DNA of 64,000 nt from Ignavibacteria bacterium (GTDB lineage: Bacteria > Bacteroidota > Ignavibacteria > Kapaibacteriales > UBA961). Below the pieces are notes generated by a model that saw only the letters and a list, made by a program, of their open reading frames with translations, was not told where the DNA came from and made no database searches. Numbering within the stretch: the stretch's first letter is position 1; every line of letters begins with the position of its first letter. Below, one piece after another: positions 45,501 through 53,494 of this stretch. The DNA is taken from positions 1 through 64,000 of the forward strand of contig VGWD01000009.1 in the NCBI GenBank assembly GCA_016873735.1. The letters run 5' to 3'. The position numbers were made by a program, and so were the translations under genes.

Positions 45501-46132
45501 GATATGAAGGTCAAGGACCGGAGCATTCAAGCGCACGTCTGGAACGCTTCCTGCAATTATGTGCTGAGAACAATATGTTTGTATGCAATTTCACTACACC
45601 TGCTCAGTATTTTCATGCACTGCGTCGCCAGGTGAAGGCGCCATATAGAAAGCCAATGATTGTAATGTCACCAAAAGAGATTTTACGCAAACCCATCTCG
45701 GTTTTTAATGATCTTTTGGTTCCATCATTCAGAGAAATCATTAACGATGAATCTATTGTCAATCCTTCTGCTATTGAAAAAGTATTGCTTTGTTCAGGCA
45801 AGGTCTATTATGATTTGATAGCCGAAAGAGCGAAGCTTAATAAACAGCATTCTGTAGCCATTATCAGAGTTGAACAATTATATCCCTTCAGGGATGATAT
45901 TGCCGGAGAAATGCTTGCGCAATATTCGAATGCTAAACATGTGATGTGGGTGCAAGAAGAACCCAAGAATCAAGGATCTTGGTTCTTCATCGCTCCTCGT
46001 TTGAGTGATATACTTTCCGGTGGACAACGCTTGTCTTATGCGGGACGCTCAGAAGCTGCAAGTCCGGCAACAGGATTTGGCAAAAAACATGAACATGAAA
46101 AGCACATGTTTCTTGCCACTGCATTTCAGTAA
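42506..46132 (+). CDS. kgd: Hybrid E2-E1 2-oxoglutarate dehydrogenase (Kgd/SucA type)
   Basis: 1208 residues from the ATG at 42506; a GTG at 42470 and an ATG at 42518 are alternatives. The N-terminal AYIDDLYADFLHDPNSVGEE is the E1o docking segment. Residues about 90-330 form an E2-like acyltransferase domain with TYDHRIIQGAESG, as in mycobacterial Kgd. The rest is the E1 domain: VIGMAHRGRLNVLANI, HGDAAFSGQGVVPETLN, and VIINNQIGFTTS for thiamine diphosphate binding. No lipoyl domain is present, so E2 and E3 partners are needed. It makes succinyl-CoA in the TCA cycle. It follows tRNA-Leu and converges on lptD with five bases between stop codons. Confidence 0.94.
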   Translation: MSCKMLTPNSAYIDDLYADFLHDPNSVGEEWRAYFQARKDATISSMEQQSFLLTDDMIEVVQETPIIRQEQKAEHQSSQTRQDTSIPLASSDVPEKLSSIGMRIASNMSQSLNVPTATSFRVIPVKVLEENRRLINRHLDRQKKNKVSYTHILAWALVKGLVKYPHMNDAFSVIDGIPHRIKRSSVNIGLAVDVTRKDGMRMLVVPSIKNAQALTFSDFCSEYDGLIAKARSNKLTVDELSGASISLTNPGTIGTVSSVPRLMEGQGLIIATGSIEYPAEFQAVMPDVLSTLAISKVLTITSTYDHRIIQGAESGEYLAYVHKLVLGEDHFYDQIFANLHIPFEPVRWQKDNRINPFMPQDELESLDKEARVAQLINAYRVRGHFLADVNPLGLQAYYYPELDPAAYGFTIWDLDREFDTGGLGGIHRASLRDIIDMLHDTYCGKLGIEYMHVQDPVKERFIQKWVEPTRFSYSFSKEQRLHIYKHLTKAEQFEQYLHTKYLGSKRFSLEGGETTITFLEKTLELSSRETLRGVVIGMAHRGRLNVLANILNKPYDKIFDEFEGNYDPNSFEGSGDVKYHLGATGVFTSRTGEKVSVMLAPNPSHLEAVNPVVEGMARALDDLVDDKDCASHLPILVHGDAAFSGQGVVPETLNLSRLTGYKTGGTIHVIINNQIGFTTSPDDGRSTPYASDIAKMLQVPIIHVNGDDPEAVRIAAMFAFEYRQKFNDDVIVDLFCYRKYGHNETDEPSYTQPLLYKKIKAQVPVRLQYAHTLKVGGVFTDEELAQIMDEVKQELNSAFSARNSNSTKQFNPYSGADVFACVETRVDPEILKSIVNSISHVPNGFTANPKIVDLLNKRSHMLDSDQPAIDWAMGEALAFGSLLLEGHDIRMSGQDCGRGTFSHRHAILRDFHTEEELILLNTLSTDQGQLRIYNSPLSEEAVLGFEFGYSTILVNGLTLWEAQFGDFVNGAQVVIDQFISSSEAKWGHHSNLTLLLPHGYEGQGPEHSSARLERFLQLCAENNMFVCNFTTPAQYFHALRRQVKAPYRKPMIVMSPKEILRKPISVFNDLLVPSFREIINDESIVNPSAIEKVLLCSGKVYYDLIAERAKLNKQHSVAIIRVEQLYPFRDDIAGEMLAQYSNAKHVMWVQEEPKNQGSWFFIAPRLSDILSGGQRLSYAGRSEAASPATGFGKKHEHEKHMFLATAFQ

Positions 46133-46137
46133 TATGC

Positions 46138-48699
46138 TTATCTAAAGATAGGCAAATTCCTCTTTATAAGTTGAAGGTCTCGCAATTGCGAGGCCTTTGC
46201 TGCAAATCGAATGATGAATCCCTGATTAAAGCCGGTTGGATACCAATTAGCTGACAATTCCCAACAATCCAAATCTTTTATGATGGAGATGCTTGGAGCA
46301 ACGATCATAGCATTGATCACATCATAACTAAACGATGATCGAATATTGAGTGTTGATGTCAAACGTACATCAATATTTGCTCTTGCATCAAATCTTCTGT
46401 TGATCATTCCTTTTATAGGTTCTCCATAATAGTACGTTACGCTTGTTGACATCGACCATGGAAATTGCAAAGGTCTTCCGCCCTTGCCACGTTCTCCGAA
46501 ATAATCTACATTGTCGCGTTCATCAATTGTCCGAGCTGTGAAACGATCTCCGATATAAGACCATTGTTGACTACTTGATGAGTCATCTATTTCGGATCCT
46601 AGGGACATTGTACCTGAAGCAAATTGCGCCGTTATATTCACTGATGCGTAGATCAATCTCGCTAGACCTTTGCCTCTTTCGAGCAATAAAGCATTGATTG
46701 GAGACATTACGCCAAAACTATTTTTTTCTTCATCATAAAGAGTGAAGCCTGCATTTCCATTTAGATTGAACATGCCGATTGAAGGCGTGCGAAAGGCCAT
46801 CGTTATGGCATTCCAGTTCAGCGAGTCCAAAGCCATTGCATAAGAACCGGATACATCAAATTGCAAAAGTTCGGCATTTCTGTCTGCCGTGTCGCTTTGC
46901 TTCAACTTTGCTTCGAAGCGATTACTCAAGGAGTAATTAACAAATGTGGATCCTCGATTTGCACCTCTACCTCCATCCAATTCAAAACGTGAATATTCAA
47001 CATCTCTATTTGAACGAAGATCTCGATAAGTTCTGATATTATTCGAATTCCGGGCTGTGTATTCAGGAACATATGAAATAGAAAGCGTTGGTGAAAATGT
47101 ATGGCGAAGCGCATTTATGCCGAACATACGCGGCTTAATCAAGCCGAATAATCGAGTCCCTATTCCAAGTGAAGCTTGAAATTGCGTTTCACGCATTGGA
47201 AGAGCGCTCATTTCAACAGATTCTGTGATTGTTGAATCAATTTGATTCACTGAACGAGTCAATGATCTGAAATACCAATTTTCAGAATATGATATACTTG
47301 GAGTCAAAGAAAAATATCCCAGCTTAGGAGAAATGCTTATTGAAGGATTGTGCCGAATGACGCTACTATTACGTTCTTGAAATATTGTATCACTAAGTAA
47401 AGGATTCCCCGGTATTCTGTTCGTGATTGATCGTACAGAATTATGTGAAAATGCACCGCGAACAAAATATGATATACCAATATCATTCAACCATGAATGT
47501 CCATTTGTTAAACTCTTGAGGGGAAAAAATGTTGGAACATTGTAAGTTATGTTCGGATTTACGGAATATTCTTTTGTAACAATATTCTGGGTGGCAGCAA
47601 CATCAATTCCAAGTGTTGTTCCATTGTCGAATGACGATGAATATCCGGCATTGGAAAATAATGATTGAGTCAGGCGATCACTCAATTCACCGGCAAATCG
47701 ATTGATGAAAGTAGATGTTGCAATATTGAATGTTGCAGTGATCCGAGATTGCGGATTGATTGTTTGCTGATGATTCCCAATGATTCTCCAACTATTTACA
47801 TATTCTGATTGAGCATCGGGTCTTCTTCTACCATATTCGATCGACAATGACCCATTAACATTGTTCTGAACTGCATAACGCCAAACATTTCTGAGCAAAT
47901 ATCCAGTTTTGCTAAAAATGTCCGCCGTGAACTGAGCATCCATATAATCATTGATTGCCCAAAAATATCCCAAATTCTGTGCGACTATTCCGTCAGCGGT
48001 CGATACAAATGGAATATTGAACAGTAATCCGGAGGTTCTCCCTGTTTTATTAGGAACATATATGCCGAGTGGTAATGTAATGATTGGTACATCTTCAACA
48101 ACAAAAGATATGTTTTCCATGAATACCCGATCATTCGTCACAACCTTCATCTTGGAAGCACCGAAGTAAAAATGGGGATGCGGTTTGGTGCAAGTGGTAT
48201 AACAACCGTTTTGAATGAACAATGTATTATCCGCATCTTTCTTCACCTTTGCCCCATAATAATATCCACCCTCATCAGCTTTGCTTTCGCCAAGAGTGAT
48301 CGTTCCTTTTCTTGTTTCAAGGTTAAAGAGAATTGTTTTTCCCGTGAATTCCTCACCATTGTCTTCAAAGCGAGGATATCCAATGTTTCCATTGATTGAG
48401 TCCTGAACGCCTTCGGCTTTTACAATCGATCCATTGAAATCAATTTCAATTGATTCAGCATTGAGTTTTTGTTGCTTGAGAGAAATTTCTGCATCGCCTT
48501 TCAATAGCATGGTTCTTTTCTTTAAGGAAAAAGCCGTGCTATCTCGTGAAGAATATGTGACTGTTGAATCAAGTCCGGATCTTTTGGTCTGCACCACAGA
48601 TGTGTCGGCAACTTGTTGTGCCTCCAAATGCAATGATGAACAAAAGCATGAAGCAATCATCACATGAAACACAATTCTTTGGATATAGACAATCATCAT
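46138..48699 (-). CDS. lptD: LptD-like LPS-assembly outer membrane protein
   Basis: 853 residues from the first of two adjacent ATGs at 48699; the frame extends to 48771 but overlaps the upstream gene. A signal peptide (VMIASCFCSSLHLEAQQ) precedes an OstA-like domain (LLKGDAEISLKQQKLNAESIEIDF). The segment NGCYTTCTKPHPHFYFGASK and NDRVFMENISFVVEDVPI are typical of the Bacteroidota/Chlorobi LptD form. A large beta-barrel region follows. It would insert LPS into the outer leaflet with LptE. The DUF4292 lipoprotein gene directly upstream may be functionally linked, which I infer from position. Confidence 0.85.
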   Translation of the reverse strand: MMIVYIQRIVFHVMIASCFCSSLHLEAQQVADTSVVQTKRSGLDSTVTYSSRDSTAFSLKKRTMLLKGDAEISLKQQKLNAESIEIDFNGSIVKAEGVQDSINGNIGYPRFEDNGEEFTGKTILFNLETRKGTITLGESKADEGGYYYGAKVKKDADNTLFIQNGCYTTCTKPHPHFYFGASKMKVVTNDRVFMENISFVVEDVPIITLPLGIYVPNKTGRTSGLLFNIPFVSTADGIVAQNLGYFWAINDYMDAQFTADIFSKTGYLLRNVWRYAVQNNVNGSLSIEYGRRRPDAQSEYVNSWRIIGNHQQTINPQSRITATFNIATSTFINRFAGELSDRLTQSLFSNAGYSSSFDNGTTLGIDVAATQNIVTKEYSVNPNITYNVPTFFPLKSLTNGHSWLNDIGISYFVRGAFSHNSVRSITNRIPGNPLLSDTIFQERNSSVIRHNPSISISPKLGYFSLTPSISYSENWYFRSLTRSVNQIDSTITESVEMSALPMRETQFQASLGIGTRLFGLIKPRMFGINALRHTFSPTLSISYVPEYTARNSNNIRTYRDLRSNRDVEYSRFELDGGRGANRGSTFVNYSLSNRFEAKLKQSDTADRNAELLQFDVSGSYAMALDSLNWNAITMAFRTPSIGMFNLNGNAGFTLYDEEKNSFGVMSPINALLLERGKGLARLIYASVNITAQFASGTMSLGSEIDDSSSSQQWSYIGDRFTARTIDERDNVDYFGERGKGGRPLQFPWSMSTSVTYYYGEPIKGMINRRFDARANIDVRLTSTLNIRSSFSYDVINAMIVAPSISIIKDLDCWELSANWYPTGFNQGFIIRFAAKASQLRDLQLIKRNLPIFR

Positions 48700-48703
48700 C
48701 CGG

Positions 48704-49513
48704 TCAATCCATGCGTAATGGAGTGATGGAATTGGGAAGGGGGAAACGCATGACAGGTGGAATGGCTCCATTCAAAGAGATATTCTGTGCCGTAATGGTA
48801 ACACTCACTCCACGTAGTGGAGAATTTAGAGAGACTATAGTCGGCATCGCAATGCCATTTACAGTTGAATATTGATCATATACCATTGATAGTTCGATGA
48901 TTCCTTCTTTGTTTTTTCTTTGATATTCTTTGATGGTACCATCAAATTTATTGCATAACAAAAATTCAGTGGCTGTTGCATCAATTGTTCGCTTGAAAAG
49001 CAAATTTACACTGTCTGAATAGGTTTCCACAAGAGAAAAAGATGCGATATTGCCAGGTGGTTCCGCTCGGAACAATGAAGCGTAATCATCAAACGATAAA
49101 GGAAGAAATGTAACTTCTGAAAGAGTTTCCCTGGTTGGTTTCCCTTGGATTGCGCGTCCCTGAAGGATATCATGAAAAAGAAAGAATTGTGAACTCGAAA
49201 ACAGTCTGGCCACGCTGATGCCAAAAGGACCACTGATTTCCATTACAAGAGAGTCTCTTCCTGCCATTTGCATGATGCAATTGGCGCCATTGGTTGTTTC
49301 ATTCACCGTAATGCTCATTTCTGCTTCTACTTTCATATAGTTCAGGAGCTTGCTGCGACTATCTGCTTGTTTTATGAGTATAGCTGCCGGATCATCTTTG
49401 GCCATTATGGTGGAGCATGCGGCAATACATAAGCATAAAGATAGTGCGGCAATATTCAACTGCTTGACAATCAATACATTTAAGTGCGATATGTGGAAAA
49501 CTTCAGTCTTCAT
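48704..49513 (-). CDS. DUF4292 lipoprotein
   Basis: 269 residues from the ATG at 49513 (49525 also possible). The frame runs up to 49627, overlapping the divergent PTPS gene, which makes the longer form unlikely. The signal peptide ends in CLCIAACS with a lipobox Cys. The mature part has the DUF4292 beta-rich pattern (MQMAGRDSLVMEISGPFGIS, VARLFSSSQFFLFHD) resembling outer-membrane lipoprotein sorting folds of the LolA/LolB kind. The gene starts the lptD transcript and ends four bases before lptD. A role in lipid or LPS delivery is possible but inferred. Confidence 0.8.
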   Translation of the reverse strand: MKTEVFHISHLNVLIVKQLNIAALSLCLCIAACSTIMAKDDPAAILIKQADSRSKLLNYMKVEAEMSITVNETTNGANCIMQMAGRDSLVMEISGPFGISVARLFSSSQFFLFHDILQGRAIQGKPTRETLSEVTFLPLSFDDYASLFRAEPPGNIASFSLVETYSDSVNLLFKRTIDATATEFLLCNKFDGTIKEYQRKNKEGIIELSMVYDQYSTVNGIAMPTIVSLNSPLRGVSVTITAQNISLNGAIPPVMRFPLPNSITPLRMD

Positions 49514-49611
49514 GGTTGGATACATACGTAATTTTGTAGGTTTGATGTGCTTTTGGAACAATTCCGAGAGCAAACATGTTATACATTGCTCATCCAACAA
49601 GGAGTAAAAAT

Positions 49612-50076
49612 ATGGTTTATGTAACAAGGAAAATGCACTTTTCTGCAGCCCATCGCTTGTTCAACCCTACATTTTCACATGAAAAAAACGATCAAATCTT
49701 TGACAAATGTAACAATCCTATGGGTCATGGACACAATTATACCATGGAAGTTACTGTCAAGGGCATACCTGATCCTGAGACGGGATATGTCATCGATTTG
49801 AAAGTTCTGAAAGATTTGATTGAAGAACATATCATTGAGCATGTAGACCATAAACATTTGAATCATGATGTGTCGTTTTTGAAGGGCATCATTCCCACAG
49901 CCGAGAATCTTGCCATTTGTTTTTGGAGCATTCTAGAATCAAAAATCACAGGTGGTACATTGCATTCAATCAAACTTTTTGAATCAGATTCGAATTTTGT
50001 GGAGTATTTCGGTGAACCGGTGAGCATACCTGTGTATAATTTAGATGTAACAATGGCTACGGAGGTGGCTACATGA
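49612..50076 (+). CDS. 6-pyruvoyl-tetrahydropterin synthase family protein (PTPS/QueD)
   Basis: 154 residues from the ATG at 49612, preceded by AAGGAG at the right spacing. The zinc His residues are in MHFSAAHRLFNP and MGHGHNYTMEV. The catalytic-Cys block reads FDKCNNPMGHGHNY, which matches animal PTPS (CNNPNGHGHNY) better than bacterial QueD (CxxxHGH). Other PTPS-like segments are DPETGYVIDLKVLK and VDHKHLNHDV. It could make 6-pyruvoyl-tetrahydropterin for biopterin-type cofactors, as green sulfur bacteria do, or carboxytetrahydropterin for queuosine. folE overlaps its end by four bases and supplies its substrate. Confidence 0.92.
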   Translation: MVYVTRKMHFSAAHRLFNPTFSHEKNDQIFDKCNNPMGHGHNYTMEVTVKGIPDPETGYVIDLKVLKDLIEEHIIEHVDHKHLNHDVSFLKGIIPTAENLAICFWSILESKITGGTLHSIKLFESDSNFVEYFGEPVSIPVYNLDVTMATEVAT

Positions 50077-50816
50077 AAAAACAAATTCCATCTATACCTC
50101 TAACAAAAGCAACAAAAGAAGCACTCGGAGATATTTCTGTTTCGGATGATTTGATCCAAGAATTTGTCAAGGACTTTTTCCCAAAAACAAATGATGTTGG
50201 TCAAGCCTTGTTCGATGCTAATGGCAATTTTCCCGTTTCCAGGGAAGAGCGCGATTTGATGATTGAAGAATTATCAGCCAAATTTGGAGAGATATTCAAT
50301 ATTCTTCGCATTGATCGCAATGATCCCAATAGCATGAATACACCTCATCGATTGGCAAAAATGTGGGTGAATGAATTGTTTGCCGGTAGATTCGAACCTG
50401 CTCCAAAAATCACCGTATTTCCAAATAGAAAGCAAGTTGACGAGCTCATCATAAGCAGAAATGTCACTGTGATGTCTGTTTGTTCTCATCATTGGCAACC
50501 TATATCCGGAACATGTGCGATTGGCTATATTCCGGGCGACTATGTATTGGGATTATCGAAATTATCTCGCATAGTTGAATGGTTTTCTAGACGTGGGCAG
50601 ATTCAGGAAGAACTTGGAGAGCAAATTGCTGATTTTATTGAAGATATCATTAAACCAAAGGCTCTTGGTGTAGTGATAGAATCCAAACATTATTGCATGA
50701 TTGCTCGTGGTGTGAATGAATCAGAAGAGAAGGCCTCCATGGTTACATCCGTCATGCGTGGAAGTTTGCGTGATGAATTACCGCTCCGGAATGAATTCCT
50801 TACATTGATCCGTTAA
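50073..50816 (+). CDS. folE: GTP cyclohydrolase I
   Basis: 247 residues. It converts GTP to dihydroneopterin triphosphate. Conserved segments are MNTPHRLAKMWVNEL, SVCSHHWQPISGTCAIGYIP (zinc Cys and His) and VIESKHYCMIARGVN with the second zinc Cys, then MVTSVMRG. The usual CEHH motif reads CSHH, and the next residues WQPISG differ from the common LVPFFG, so this is an unusual branch. The N-terminus carries about 60 extra residues. The ATGA overlap with the PTPS gene shows translational coupling for two consecutive pterin steps. Confidence 0.93.
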   Translation: MKKQIPSIPLTKATKEALGDISVSDDLIQEFVKDFFPKTNDVGQALFDANGNFPVSREERDLMIEELSAKFGEIFNILRIDRNDPNSMNTPHRLAKMWVNELFAGRFEPAPKITVFPNRKQVDELIISRNVTVMSVCSHHWQPISGTCAIGYIPGDYVLGLSKLSRIVEWFSRRGQIQEELGEQIADFIEDIIKPKALGVVIESKHYCMIARGVNESEEKASMVTSVMRGSLRDELPLRNEFLTLIR

Positions 50817-51448
50817 TGAAATCCCATTCCAAACTGCATATTCCAGATAATCAAACAGAACACTTGTATTGGGAACAGGGACTATTGGTTGCAGGTGTTG
50901 ATGAAGCGGGAAGAGGTTCACTTGCAGGTCCGGTGGTAGCTGCTTCAGTTGTATTTTCCAAAGGCACTAAAAATGAAATTGGTTGTAGAGACTCTAAGCT
51001 GATGTCAGTTCAGGATAGAGAATCTGCTTTCGAATTAATTTTGAATGAAGCCTTGGAAGTTGGCATCGGTATCACTGAAGTTGATATCATCGATACAGTC
51101 AATATTCGAAATGCAACCGTCATAGCCATGCAGGAATCTCTTGCTTCATTAAATACAGTAAATCTTCATGCATTGATTGATGGAAATCATTTTTTCCATG
51201 ACTCCATTCCGTTCACAACCATCATAAAAGGTGATTTTCATTGTTTTTCCATAGCAGCGGCTTCTATAGTTGCAAAGGTCACAAGGGACAGAATAATGCA
51301 AGAACTCGACGATAAAGTCGCCGCACTTTATTATTTTGCACAAAATAAAGGTTATGGAACGGCGAAACACAAAGAATCAATAGTCCTCCATGGCCCATCA
51401 GCTTATCATCGCCGGACATTTCTCCGCAAGATTTTAGGAAATGAGTAG
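50816..51448 (+). CDS. rnhB: Ribonuclease HII
   Basis: 210 residues. It cuts RNA-DNA hybrids, chiefly at single ribonucleotides in DNA. The catalytic acidic set is visible: VAGVDEAGRGSLAGPVVAAS near residue 25, the RDSKL segment, ALIDGNHFF near 115, and the later SIAAASIVAKVTRDR with its Asp. The start overlaps the folE stop by one base (TAATG). The end overlaps pyrC by eight bases, so the PTPS-folE-rnhB-pyrC genes form one transcript. Confidence 0.95.
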   Translation: MKSHSKLHIPDNQTEHLYWEQGLLVAGVDEAGRGSLAGPVVAASVVFSKGTKNEIGCRDSKLMSVQDRESAFELILNEALEVGIGITEVDIIDTVNIRNATVIAMQESLASLNTVNLHALIDGNHFFHDSIPFTTIIKGDFHCFSIAAASIVAKVTRDRIMQELDDKVAALYYFAQNKGYGTAKHKESIVLHGPSAYHRRTFLRKILGNE

Positions 51449-52730
51449 GTACCTGTTCAAACATATTCGCGTCATCAGCCCCAATGAAGACATTGATGAG
51501 ATTCGTGATCTCATGATTGATGAGCATGGTATTATTTCCTATCCCGTTACTTTAGAAAGATTAGACAATTCCCCTTTGCATGTCGTTGAAGCAAATGGCT
51601 TCATTGCCGCTCCGGGTTTTGTTGATATGCATGTTCATCTCAGAGAACCCGGCCAAGAAAACAAAGAAACAATTGCAACAGGAACAGCTGCAGCAGCCAA
51701 TGGGGGATTCACAGATGTTGTATGCATGCCGAATACACTCCCTGCTATTGATAGTCGCATCATTCTTGAGTATATCAAAAACAAAGCACAGGACAATATT
51801 GTCAATGTCCATGTTTGTGCCGCAACCACCATTGGTAGAAAAGGCGAACTTCTTTCTCCTATGATAGAATTGATGGAGTCAGGTGCCGTCATGTTTTCAG
51901 ATGATGGATCATGCGTAGAGTTACCTGAAATGATGCAGAGAGCTTTCGACTATCTTGCGCCTTTTGATGGATTGCTGACGCAGCATTGTGAGGAGCATAG
52001 TCTTACCCAAGACTTTGTGATGCATGAGGGTGAAGTATCAGCAGAATTGGGAGTGAAGGGATATCCTTCAATTGCAGAAGAATTGATAGTATCTCGTGAC
52101 ATTCAATTGGCCAGACATTGTGGCAATAGGCGTTATCATGTTTCTCACATGAGTACAAGTGGAAGCGTGCAGCTCGTTCGAGATGCAAAGCAAAGAGGCC
52201 AAAGAGTAAGTTGTGAAGTAACACCCCATCATTTCATGATGACACATGATGCAATCAAAACTCATGGCAGTCAAGCCAAGATGAACCCCCCATTGCGCGA
52301 GCATAAAGATGTGGAAGCCATCCTTCAAGGATTGGCCGATGGAACAATTGATGCAATTGCCACAGATCATGCTCCGCATGCCGAACATGAAAAGCACTGC
52401 GAATTGGCTTTGGCTGCAAACGGCATATTGGGTTTGGAAACCTGCATTGGTCTGACCATTACCCACTTGGTTGAAAAAGAAATCATTTCATTATCAAGAA
52501 TGATTGAATTGCTCTCTATAGGTCCCAGAAGAATTTTGAAATTACAGCAGCCCTCATTGCAAGAAGGAGCGTCTGCTTGCATGACAATCATAGATATTGA
52601 AACTGAATGGACGCCGATTCCCGAGACTTCGAAGTCGAAATCCAAGAATAGTCCCTTTTTCGGCATAAGACTCAAAGGTAAGCCTGTATTTGTCTTCAAT
52701 AATGGGCAAAATTTTGCTTCGGAGTTGTAA
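51441..52730 (+). CDS. pyrC: Dihydroorotase
   Basis: 429 residues of the class I, long form. It closes carbamoyl-aspartate to dihydroorotate in pyrimidine synthesis. Zinc ligands are in VDMHVHLREPGQE near residue 60, HCEEHSLT near 178 and YHVSHMSTSGS near 232, with the catalytic Asp in IATDHAPHAEHEK near 305. NPPLR near 284 is the family substrate motif. Its start overlaps rnhB by eight bases. No other pyrimidine genes are present, and a 188-base gap follows before the respiratory operon. Confidence 0.94.
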   Translation: MSRYLFKHIRVISPNEDIDEIRDLMIDEHGIISYPVTLERLDNSPLHVVEANGFIAAPGFVDMHVHLREPGQENKETIATGTAAAANGGFTDVVCMPNTLPAIDSRIILEYIKNKAQDNIVNVHVCAATTIGRKGELLSPMIELMESGAVMFSDDGSCVELPEMMQRAFDYLAPFDGLLTQHCEEHSLTQDFVMHEGEVSAELGVKGYPSIAEELIVSRDIQLARHCGNRRYHVSHMSTSGSVQLVRDAKQRGQRVSCEVTPHHFMMTHDAIKTHGSQAKMNPPLREHKDVEAILQGLADGTIDAIATDHAPHAEHEKHCELALAANGILGLETCIGLTITHLVEKEIISLSRMIELLSIGPRRILKLQQPSLQEGASACMTIIDIETEWTPIPETSKSKSKNSPFFGIRLKGKPVFVFNNGQNFASEL

Positions 52731-52874
52731 CTCCTTGCAAATTCAATGGTTGCAGAGCTGCTTGCCATTCATGGCTTGGTCTTGATCTTTTTGTCCATAT
52801 CTGATTTATTGAGATCTGCACTTTTCTTTTTGGTGATGACTCCGATACCATGTATTTTTGTGGTGTCAGAGTGA

Positions 52875-52904
52875 TTGCAGCATCACTTTTGATTTGAATA
52901 CAAT
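52875..52904 (+). promoter_or_regulatory. Possible promoter of the respiratory operon
   Basis: TTGCAG (52875-52880) and TACAAT (52899-52904) are separated by 18 bases and lie 14 bases before the cytochrome c start codon. Two and one mismatches from the sigma-70 consensus make it plausible but not strong. It sits in the 188-base gap after pyrC, the last gap large enough for a promoter before the cox/act genes. Confidence 0.35.
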
Positions 52905-52918
52905 TTTATTGATACACT

Positions 52919-53458
52919 ATGAAAAAATTGTTTCTGCCTCTTGTTCTCATCATTGTTGTTCTTCCATTCATTACACTATTGTCTGGTTGCAATGTTTCGG
53001 GCTTTTTTACAACATATGAAGATGATCCTGTATACGAATCTCCAATTGCACAGGATGCAGCCGCCGAAAAAGGCGGCGCTGACGGAGCCGATGGTTCTCC
53101 CGGTGCAACTACTTTTAAGCAAGTATGTGCCACATGTCATCAAGCCAAAGGTCAGGGTGTTCCCGGAACATATCCACCATTGGCTGGATCTGCATTGGCT
53201 CAGAATACTGATGCAACAAAACCTATATCCATTGTTTTGCATGGTTTTCAAGGACAGATTGAAAGAAATGGTAAAACGTATAATGGCGTTATGGCAGCTT
53301 GGTCACAATTGACAGATCAGGAAATTGCAGAAGTGCTCTCTTATGTGCGATCCAGCTGGGGTAATTCCGCAGCTGCCGTTACATCTGATGAAGTAAAGGC
53401 TGTTAGAGACCAAACTTCTGGTAGAAGTTCGGCATACACAGAATCTGAATTGAATTGA
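52919..53458 (+). CDS. Monoheme cytochrome c lipoprotein
   Basis: 179 residues. A signal peptide ends in the lipobox LLSGC, followed by an acidic and Gly/Ala-rich linker (AAAEKGGADGADGSPGA). A single cytochrome c domain has VCATCHQAKGQGVPG with the CxxCH haem site near residue 70 and a likely axial Met in NGVMAAW. It is the first gene of the oxidase/complex III run. Its place directly before coxB suggests it is the electron carrier from complex III to the oxidase, doing in a separate chain what the fused CoxB haem domain does in many caa3 oxidases. This is inferred from context. Confidence 0.88.
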   Translation: MKKLFLPLVLIIVVLPFITLLSGCNVSGFFTTYEDDPVYESPIAQDAAAEKGGADGADGSPGATTFKQVCATCHQAKGQGVPGTYPPLAGSALAQNTDATKPISIVLHGFQGQIERNGKTYNGVMAAWSQLTDQEIAEVLSYVRSSWGNSAAAVTSDEVKAVRDQTSGRSSAYTESELN

Positions 53459-53494
53459 TAATTTTCTCCTTCACTGTTTTACGGGCATTTTACA

